Source of the DNA: Nocardia terrae
GTDB taxonomy: Bacteria; Actinomycetota; Actinomycetes; Mycobacteriales; Mycobacteriaceae
Length of the DNA stretch: 64,000 nucleotides
Assembly (NCBI RefSeq): GCF_009760405.1
Contig: NZ_WRPP01000001.1
Location: forward strand, 186,001 to 250,000
Direction: 5' to 3'
Of the stretch, positions 58,279 to 64,000 are shown piece after piece (positions within the stretch are counted from its first letter, which is position 1; each line of letters begins with the position of its first letter). The notes beneath the pieces were generated by a model that saw nothing but the letters and a program-made list of their open reading frames with translations, was not told the origin of the DNA and ran no database searches. The translations under genes were made by a program, and so were the position numbers.

Positions 58279-59102
58279 CCTCGCGGCGGCGTTGGGGACT
58301 GAGCGCGGTCGGCGCCGTCCTGGCGGCACTGTTCCTGCTGCCCTATCTCGTGATGGTGCTGGGCTCGCTCAAACCGCGCTCGGAGATCCTGAAGATTCCA
58401 CCGACCTATCTGCCCTGGCAGTGGCATCCCGACAACTACTCCACCATGTGGCACACCCCGGAGACACCGCTGCCGTTCAATCTGGTGAGCACCGTGGTGA
58501 TCTCGGTCTTCGGGACCCTGCTGGTGCTGGTCGTCGCCATCCCCGCCGCGTATTACACCGCGCGACGCCGGTTTCCGGGCAAGGCGCTGTTCCTGGGCCT
58601 GGTGCTGGTCACCCAGATGCTGCAGCCGACCGTGCTGGTCACCGGCCTGCTGCGGGAGTTCTTCACGCTCGGCATCAATGACACCTGGCTGGCTATGATC
58701 CTGGTCAACGGCGCGTTCAATCTGTCGTTCGCGGTGTGGATCCTGCACAGCTTCTTCGCCGGGGTGCCCGTCGAGGTGGAGGAGGCCGCGCAGCTGGACG
58801 GGCTCAACCGCTGGCAGATCCTGACCCGGGTGAGCCTGCCGCTGGTGTGGCCCGGCATCGTCACCGCGACCGTGTTCGCCTTCGTGTCCTGCTGGAACGA
58901 ATTCGCCGCCAGCCTGGTCATTCTCACCACGCCGGAGAATCAGCCGCTATCGGTGGCGCTGACCAAGTTCGTCGGCCAGTACGACGTGGCTTGGCAATAT
59001 GTCTTCGCCATCTCTACCGTCGGCATCGTGCCCGTAGTCATCCTGTTCGCGCTCATCGAGAAGCGCTTGGTCGCCGGCCTCACCGCCGGCAGCGTCAAAT
59101 GA
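58275..59102 (+). CDS. ABC sugar transporter permease (MalG-type)
   Basis: Protein of 275 aa with about six membrane segments and an EAA loop (EEAAQLDGLNRWQILTRVSLPLVWPG). Family traits include the FLLPYLVMVLGSLKP start and the SCWNEFAASLVIL segment. It overlaps both neighbours by ATGA sequences. Works with the MalF-type partner as a heterodimer in the membrane. Confidence 0.93.
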   Translation: MTSRRRWGLSAVGAVLAALFLLPYLVMVLGSLKPRSEILKIPPTYLPWQWHPDNYSTMWHTPETPLPFNLVSTVVISVFGTLLVLVVAIPAAYYTARRRFPGKALFLGLVLVTQMLQPTVLVTGLLREFFTLGINDTWLAMILVNGAFNLSFAVWILHSFFAGVPVEVEEAAQLDGLNRWQILTRVSLPLVWPGIVTATVFAFVSCWNEFAASLVILTTPENQPLSVALTKFVGQYDVAWQYVFAISTVGIVPVVILFALIEKRLVAGLTAGSVK

Positions 59103-59890
59103 CCGCTCCGGCCGATCGGCCCCAGCGCTGGAATCGCCTGCTGGAACTGCTCGCCGACGCGGGCCGGCTCACCGTCGAGGACGCCTCCGAGCGACTCGGC
59201 GTCTCCGCGGCCACCATCCGCCGTGACTTCACCGCGCTCGCCGATCAGCAACTCGCCACCCGCACCCACGGCGGCATCGTCGCGGGCGCGGTCGCCTACG
59301 ATCTGCCCGCCCGCTACCGGGGCAGCCGCGACGACGCCAAGCAGCGCATCGCCGAACACGCGGCGGCACTGGTCGATCCGGCCGAGGTGGTGGCCCTCAA
59401 CGGCGGCACCACGACCACCGCGGTGGCCCGCGCCATCGCCGGCCGAGCCGACCTGCCGACCTCCGCCGACCACGAACTCACCATCGTCACCAACGCCCTC
59501 AATATCGCCGCCGAACTGGTACTGCGCCCCCACCTGCGCACCATCTGCCTGGGCGGCATGGCCCGCCGCGAATCCTACGAACTCCACGGCCCGCTGGCCG
59601 CCCTCGCCCTCGCCGAATTACGCCTGGACACCCTGATTCTCGGCGTCGGCGCCATCTCCGCCGAAGGCGGCGCCCAATGCCGCCACCTCGACGAAGCGGG
59701 CATCAATGCCGAAATGGTCCGCCGCGCCCGCCGCGTCATCGCCGTGGCCACCGCCGACAAACTCACCCGCACCGCCCTGGCCCGCATCTGCCCGATCGAA
59801 TCCATCAGCACCTTGGTCATCGACCGCCACGCGGACGCGACCGCGCTCACCGCCATCCGTGACGCGGGCGTCGAAGTCCATCTGGTCTGA
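59099..59890 (+). CDS. DeoR/GlpR-type transcriptional regulator
   Basis: Protein of 263 aa. The N-terminal DeoR helix-turn-helix is RLTVEDASERLGVSAATIRRDFTAL, ending in LATRTHGG (about 24-60); the C-terminal DeoR sensor domain (about 80-245) has the sugar-phosphate-binding LNGGTTTTAVARAI, TNALNIAAEL and LGVGAISAEGG motifs of the ISOCOT fold. It is cotranscribed with the transporter (ATGA overlap) and is the natural candidate to bind the repeats at 56002-56111, with a phosphorylated sugar from the pathway as inducer. Confidence 0.92.
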   Translation: MTAPADRPQRWNRLLELLADAGRLTVEDASERLGVSAATIRRDFTALADQQLATRTHGGIVAGAVAYDLPARYRGSRDDAKQRIAEHAAALVDPAEVVALNGGTTTTAVARAIAGRADLPTSADHELTIVTNALNIAAELVLRPHLRTICLGGMARRESYELHGPLAALALAELRLDTLILGVGAISAEGGAQCRHLDEAGINAEMVRRARRVIAVATADKLTRTALARICPIESISTLVIDRHADATALTAIRDAGVEVHLV

Positions 59891-59955
59891 CGGCGGGCAA
59901 GCTCGTACCTTCACACGATTGCCGCTGGATTCGGCGCGGCGATAGCTTGACGCCC

Positions 59956-61341
59956 GTGAGTGGTATCGGTTCGTCCGGCGAGGTGCTCGAGCGACTGCGG
60001 TCGGCGCTCGGTTCGAAGGTGAATTTCCCTGGGACAGTGGGGTATCAGGGAGCGCTGGCCACGGTTTTCCTCACCGAGGCCGCTCGTCGACGGCCCGTGT
60101 GTGTTGTCGCGCCGCGCACTGTCGAGGACGTCGCGACCGTTCTGCGGATCGCGGCGGCGGCAAGGGTGCGGGTTACGGTGCGCGGGGGCGGTCTGAGCTC
60201 CGGTTGTGTCGCGGATAATGCTGTGCTGCTGGATCTTTCGCGGCACTTGAATACGGTCCGCGTGGACGGCGAGCGGGTGATCGCGGGTGGCGGGGCGACC
60301 ATGGGCGGTCTCGCGCGGGCGCTCGCGCCGGTGAATCGTACAGTGCCGGTGGGTGTTACCGGGCTGGCCGGGATGGGGATGGCCACCAGGGGTGGGATCG
60401 GCTATCTGACAAGGTCTCTCGGACTCACCCTGGATCACCTCGTCGAGGTCGAGCTGGTGGTCGCGACCGGGGACGTCGTACGCCTATCGGACGGCAGCCG
60501 CGGTGAGGACGCCGAGCTCTGGTGGGCGGTACGCGGTGGCGCACCGTTCGTCGGAGTGGTGACCTCCGCGGTGTTCCGTACTCACGCCGTCTGCCCGGTC
60601 CGGGTGGACCGGGCGGTATTGCGTCCGGCCGCGCTCGCCGCGTATTTCCGGATCGCTCCGGAACTTCCGCGCCACACCAGCATGAGCGCGGTGCTCGGCT
60701 ACAGCGACCTCGCGCCAGGGGAGCCGGTCCTGTTCGTGTACACGGTGTGCGCGAGCCGCGACGATCGCGCGATCGGCCGGGCCCGGGCGGCGGCCACCGC
60801 GGTCGCGGTGAGCGGTGGGACCGCACCGCTCTACCGATCGGAGGCGCTCGGCCGCTATCCGGACGGGTTGCCCGAGTTCGCCGTACCCGGCGCGAGCGGT
60901 GCCGGAGCGCGCGATTCGTTCTTCGGCAAAGCGGTTTTCACGGGCCCCACCCTCGACGCCGCGCTCGCCGAGGCTCTCGCGGACCGGATGCGCGCCGCGC
61001 CGACAAGGGCCTGCCGCATCGACTTCCAGCACACCGGTGGGGCGCTCGGCGACGTCGCCGACGAGGCCACCGCGTTCTGGGGCCGGACCGCCGAGTGGAG
61101 TGTCCCGCTCAATGCGATCTGGGACGACGCCACGAACACCGGAGTCGGCCCGGAGTGGGCGCGCGACACCCTGCGCACCCTCGCCCCGCACACGACCGGG
61201 GTCTACAACGTCGAACTGCGCCCGGGCCTGCCCGAGACCGCGACCGAAACACGAGCGGCCTACGGCGGCAACCTCACCCGGCTCCGAGCCCTGCAGCACC
61301 GCTACGACCCGGCGGGAACCCTCGGACCGTTTCGGCTCTGA
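59956..61341 (+). CDS. FAD-binding PCMH-type oxidoreductase (BBE-like)
   Basis: Protein of about 461 aa. The PCMH-type FAD domain spans about 1-210 (VVAPRTVEDVATVLRIAAAARVRVTVRGGG, GGGATMGGLARAL, GGIGYLTRSLGLTLDHLVEVELV), and the C-terminal BBE-like tail is YGGNLTRLRALQHRYDPAGTL. In berberine-bridge-like enzymes a His in RGGGHS carries FAD covalently; here the string is RGGGLSSGC (about 76-84), so this attachment is absent. The GTG at 59956 is preferred (a TAGCTT -10-like box ends seven bases before); a TTG at 59947 is possible. Substrate unknown; no operon partner. Confidence 0.82.
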   Translation: MSGIGSSGEVLERLRSALGSKVNFPGTVGYQGALATVFLTEAARRRPVCVVAPRTVEDVATVLRIAAAARVRVTVRGGGLSSGCVADNAVLLDLSRHLNTVRVDGERVIAGGGATMGGLARALAPVNRTVPVGVTGLAGMGMATRGGIGYLTRSLGLTLDHLVEVELVVATGDVVRLSDGSRGEDAELWWAVRGGAPFVGVVTSAVFRTHAVCPVRVDRAVLRPAALAAYFRIAPELPRHTSMSAVLGYSDLAPGEPVLFVYTVCASRDDRAIGRARAAATAVAVSGGTAPLYRSEALGRYPDGLPEFAVPGASGAGARDSFFGKAVFTGPTLDAALAEALADRMRAAPTRACRIDFQHTGGALGDVADEATAFWGRTAEWSVPLNAIWDDATNTGVGPEWARDTLRTLAPHTTGVYNVELRPGLPETATETRAAYGGNLTRLRALQHRYDPAGTLGPFRL

Positions 61342-61351
61342 CCACCCGGAA

Positions 61352-62158
61352 CTAGTTCGGCCGCAGGACGACCAGGCCCGGGACCGTGTTCAGGTACTGG
61401 GTGAGGGGAGTGTCGACGACCTGGTTGTTGGCCGACAGCGAGGACGCGTTGCGGAACATCGGGCCGTTCGGGGTGCTGATGAAGATGCCCACGTGCGACA
61501 CGTCGAGACCGGCCTCGTCGGTGTACGCGCCGAGGTAGTCGCCGGTGTGCAGCTGGGCGATGACCGCGTTGTCCACGGAGGCGCTGGGCAGGTAGGTGAC
61601 GGTGCGATCCACGACCGGCAGGCCGGGCAGGTAGGTGCCGCCGTCGGCCTTGGCATTGAGGTGCTTGAGGACCGGGACCGCGGCGGGGGTGAGCGTGCCG
61701 GTGATGTCGGTGGCGGCGACGCGGTTGCGCTGGGCCCAATCGGTGAAGAAGTGCTTGCGGCTCGGGAATTCGACGCGGCCGTCGACGTAGCGGGTGGCGA
61801 TGAGGTTCTGGACGAACTGGGCGCGATCGGTGGAGCGGCTCAATGCCTCCACGTAGTCGAGGTAGGTGAAGCAGTCGACGCCGCGGAAGTCGACGACGAG
61901 TTGCTCGGCGCGGGTGGCGGAGCCGATGAGCATGTTCGCCTGGTACGGGGTGCCCAGAAAGCGGGCGGACAGCTGGGCGATGGCGTCGGTGCGCGGCCCG
62001 GTCACGGAATTGCGGACGGCGAGCAGCTCGTCCAACTGCTGGGACGTGGAGGCGTCGATGTCCGGGTCCGCGGGGGTGGCCATGGCCTGGGAGGGCAGGA
62101 GTGCCACGCCGAAAACGAGCGTGACCAGCAGCAGTAGAACCCGGGTGACTGTGCGCAA
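61352..62158 (-). CDS. Secreted DUF1460 protein, N-acetylmuramoyl-L-alanine amidase-like
   Basis: Protein of 268 aa. A Sec signal peptide is clear (basic RTVTRV, hydrophobic LLLLVTLVFGVALL, cleavage near AMA-TPAD). The mature part has the DUF1460 motifs GVDCFTYLDYVEAL (candidate catalytic Cys), RKHFFTDW and DVSHVGIFI (His), of the NlpC/P60-like fold. The start is a TTG at 62158 behind GGAGGGG, four bases away; there is no ATG before the signal peptide in a sensible place. It likely acts on peptidoglycan in the cell wall space. Confidence 0.82.
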   Translation of the reverse strand: MRTVTRVLLLLVTLVFGVALLPSQAMATPADPDIDASTSQQLDELLAVRNSVTGPRTDAIAQLSARFLGTPYQANMLIGSATRAEQLVVDFRGVDCFTYLDYVEALSRSTDRAQFVQNLIATRYVDGRVEFPSRKHFFTDWAQRNRVAATDITGTLTPAAVPVLKHLNAKADGGTYLPGLPVVDRTVTYLPSASVDNAVIAQLHTGDYLGAYTDEAGLDVSHVGIFISTPNGPMFRNASSLSANNQVVDTPLTQYLNTVPGLVVLRPN

Positions 62159-62259
62159 AACCCCTCCATCAGAACGAGACGTGCAGATCGAACCTAACAC
62201 CGAATTTCTGTCCCAGACAATCCTTCCCCTGGTGTGAATCCCTGCGTAAGCTCCGCGGC

Positions 62260-63003
62260 ATGATCGCGACACAGGCACCGCTGAAGCGCATCGCGGAGTT
62301 GCTCGACCTCGAATCTACCGTCGTCGACGGCTATCTGGATGTGCTCGGGACGGACACGCCGCCCATCAAGGGGATCGGCCAGGCCGCCATGCGGGTGCCG
62401 CTGGTGTCCCGGATCTACGAGCCCATCTGGCGGAACTTCTTCCGGCTGGCCATGGGAAGCAATGCGGTCGGCCTGCGCAAGGAGAAGCAGCGGGCGGTCG
62501 ATTCGCTCGCGATCTCCGAAGGCGCTCTGGTGCTCGACGTCGGCTGCGGGCCGGGCCTGTTCACCCGGGCCTTCGGCCAGGCGGCGGGGGAGTCCGGGCT
62601 GGCCATCGGCCTCGACGCCTCGCCCTCCATGCTGGCCGAGGCGGCCCGCACCAACGCGACCGGCTCGGTCGGATTCGTGCGCGGCGACGCGGGCCGACTG
62701 CCCTTCGCCGACAAGACCTTCGACGCCGTGGCCTGCTTCTTCGCCCTGCACTTCTTCCCCGACGCCGAGGGCGCGCTCGCCGAGATCGCCCGGGTCGCCA
62801 AGCCCGGCGGGCGGATCGCGGTGACCGCCCTCGCCCATCCGGAAATCGTCGACTTCCCGCTGTTCCGTCGCGTGTACGGGATCGGCGGCGCGCGCAGCCT
62901 GGCCTATCACGTGGTGCCCGATCTGCTCGCCGCCGCGGGCTGTGAGATCACCGGCCGGAAGTCCTCCGGCGCGGTGCAATTCGTGACCGCCGTCAAGCGC
63001 TAG
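62260..63003 (+). CDS. Class I SAM-dependent methyltransferase
   Basis: Protein of 247 aa. The Rossmann SAM site is VLDVGCGPGLFTRAF (about 91-105), then GLDASPSMLAEAA, GDAGRLPFADKTFDAV and ALAEIARVAKPGGRIAV, the UbiE/COQ5-like methyltransferase_11 pattern. About 85 residues precede the domain, with an IYEPIWRNFFRLAMG segment often seen in lipid- or quinone-directed enzymes. A TAAGCT -10-like box lies seven bases before the ATG (leaderless possible). Substrate unknown. Its stop overlaps the convergent gene by 4 bp. Confidence 0.88.
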   Translation: MIATQAPLKRIAELLDLESTVVDGYLDVLGTDTPPIKGIGQAAMRVPLVSRIYEPIWRNFFRLAMGSNAVGLRKEKQRAVDSLAISEGALVLDVGCGPGLFTRAFGQAAGESGLAIGLDASPSMLAEAARTNATGSVGFVRGDAGRLPFADKTFDAVACFFALHFFPDAEGALAEIARVAKPGGRIAVTALAHPEIVDFPLFRRVYGIGGARSLAYHVVPDLLAAAGCEITGRKSSGAVQFVTAVKR

Positions 63004-64000
63004 CCGAGGATCCCGCCCAGCAGGCCCCCGGACTGCCCGGCCTCCTGGCCGCCGCCGGTACCGCCGATGAAGCCGCCCGGCGGCAGCTCGGAGGGCTGCA
63101 CGATGACGAAACCCTGCCCCGAGAACGACAGCGTCAGGCCCTCTCCGGTACTGCGGCCGATGAGCCGGCTGAACCCGAACGAGTCGTTGCGCTTGATCCC
63201 GGTCCGCAGGCTCGACGACCACGCCACCGCCGCCTGCGGATCGGCGTAGGTCGGCTGGTCCACATTGAGGACCACCGGCGACCCGTGCGTGGTGATCGCG
63301 ATGCGCCCGCGACCGGTGAACACGCAGTTGAAGAACCCCGCATTGCTCGCGTAACCGGCCGCGCCCTGCACCCTTTGGATGTTGTAGGACAGCGACGAAT
63401 CGAAGGCCAGCACATTCGCGCCGTTGATGGTCAGCCCGTCGGTGCCGTCCAGGTCCACGGTGTGCACATCGGCCGCGGCATTGGCCAGGAACAGATCCCC
63501 GTGCCCCGACACCTGCATGAGCGGCACGCCCTCACCGGTGAGCCGCTGCTGGATGGCCCGGCCGATACCCCCGGAGCCGAGCGCCTTGAAATGCAGATCG
63601 CCCTGATACGCCACCATCGATCCGGCCCGCGCCAAGGTCTCCCCGTTGACCTGGACGCGAATCATCTTGCTGCCCTGCTTCTGAATGCCGGGACCGTTGA
63701 CCTCGGCGTGATTCGGATGGAACAGCTCACTCTGCACGGGCGGAACTCCTTGTGGGGCTGCGATATTCGGCATCGTCGGCGCGGGCGGATGAAGCGGCGG
63801 CACGACGGTCCGCGGCGAGGTGGAGGGCGGGCTCGGCGGGAGGTGCCGACCCGGGGTGAATACCTCGGTCGTCGCGGTTCTGGACGACGGGAACGCTTGG
63901 GGCGGCTGCGGTGCCGACGTGGCGGGCTGCGGGGGAGTGACAGGCTGAGGCGGAGCGGGCGCGGGCTCGTCGTCGATGTTCACCCCGAAGGTCGCCGCCA
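63000..64000 (-). CDS. Partial TerD-like/AIM24 fusion protein (5' end beyond the window)
   Basis: The minus-strand frame is open to the right edge. The C-terminal part (about 215 residues) is an AIM24/DUF124 beta-helix domain: MIRVQVNGETLARAGSMVAY, LMQVSGHGDLFLANAAADVH and LTLSFSGQGFVIVQPSE. Before it lie about 100 proline-rich residues. At the edge the frame reads AATFGVNIDDEPAPAP, which resembles the end of a TerD domain (compare ALLADHGVSVSN and ALVTDHGVTVEE in the two TerD genes of this window), so I infer a TerD-linker-AIM24 protein. The GTG at 63983 is therefore unlikely to be the real start. Confidence 0.8.
   Translation of the reverse strand, partial: AATFGVNIDDEPAPAPPQPVTPPQPATSAPQPPQAFPSSRTATTEVFTPGRHLPPSPPSTSPRTVVPPLHPPAPTMPNIAAPQGVPPVQSELFHPNHAEVNGPGIQKQGSKMIRVQVNGETLARAGSMVAYQGDLHFKALGSGGIGRAIQQRLTGEGVPLMQVSGHGDLFLANAAADVHTVDLDGTDGLTINGANVLAFDSSLSYNIQRVQGAAGYASNAGFFNCVFTGRGRIAITTHGSPVVLNVDQPTYADPQAAVAWSSSLRTGIKRNDSFGFSRLIGRSTGEGLTLSFSGQGFVIVQPSELPPGGFIGGTGGGQEAGQSGGLLGGILG

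Noticed and set aside
59947..59955. TTG at 59947 as start of the FAD enzyme
   Set aside because: It overlaps the likely -10 box; the GTG at 59956 fits the promoter better, though the difference is three residues.
1..64000. tRNA, rRNA, CRISPR, phage attachment site or replication origin
   Set aside because: I scanned the intergenic regions and saw no cloverleaf, spaced direct repeats or DnaA-box cluster; this visual check could miss divergent examples.

Overview
The window is GC-rich throughout (GC-biased third codon positions, long empty antisense frames) and reads as a chromosomal segment of a high-GC actinomycete. I infer a mycolate-group genus such as Nocardia. The grounds are a 13E12-type DUF222/HNH gene, a mymA-like esterase/SDR/flavin monooxygenase operon, a bioB promoter with a BioQ-like operator, a PPM1/LCMT-type methyltransferase, and many promoters whose -10 box sits 6-8 nt before the start codon (leaderless transcripts). 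I could not test the genus assignment. I saw no tRNA, rRNA, CRISPR array or insertion sequence.

Bases 1-26647: the 3' part of a modular type I polyketide synthase. It holds a partial module (AT-DH-KR-ACP), one fully reducing module (KS-AT-DH-ER-KR-ACP) and three KS-AT-DH-KR-ACP modules, on three collinear proteins joined by docking helices. The first four AT domains carry the malonyl-CoA signature. The last module has an atypical AT, a DH with a substituted catalytic motif and, in place of a thioesterase, an in-frame C-terminal GNAT (N-acetyltransferase-like) domain. That terminus is the most unusual feature of the window and suggests a release step other than hydrolysis or macrolactonisation by a TE.

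Bases 26700-36002: two convergent double-TerD genes (a third TerD-like/AIM24 fusion runs off the right edge), a haloacid-dehalogenase-like protein, a methyltransferase, a DUF1800/DUF1501 pair (the latter Tat-exported), a luciferase-like monooxygenase, a 54-aa protein behind a strong promoter and a leader ORF, a perfect bidirectional terminator, and a DUF2236/MpaB-type oxygenase.

Bases 36058-44923: bioB under a palindromic operator; a MerR gene with a classic 19-bp-spacer MerR promoter; a four-gene oxidation operon (HSL-type esterase, SDR, ferritin-like di-iron protein, Baeyer-Villiger-type monooxygenase) behind an operator flanking its -35 box, followed by a second MerR gene; a gutted ketopantoate reductase pseudogene; a stand-alone L7/L12 paralogue; two hotdog thioesterases.

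Bases 45038-51125: a GlxA-type regulator, a DJ-1/PfpI enzyme, a cytochrome P450, two SDR-type genes (one with foreign-looking codon use and a purine-rich AT-rich tract upstream), and a DUF222/HNH nuclease gene.

Bases 51192-59890: two divergent operons that together give a complete amino-sugar route. On one side are binding protein, two permeases and a DeoR regulator. On the other are SIS isomerase/deaminase, ROK kinase, deacetylase, PfkB kinase and class II aldolase. The gene set fits N-acetylgalactosamine uptake and conversion through tagatose phosphates to triose phosphates, with inverted-repeat operators in the shared intergenic region. The right edge has a PCMH-type FAD enzyme, a secreted DUF1460 amidase-like protein, a methyltransferase and the partial TerD-like/AIM24 gene.
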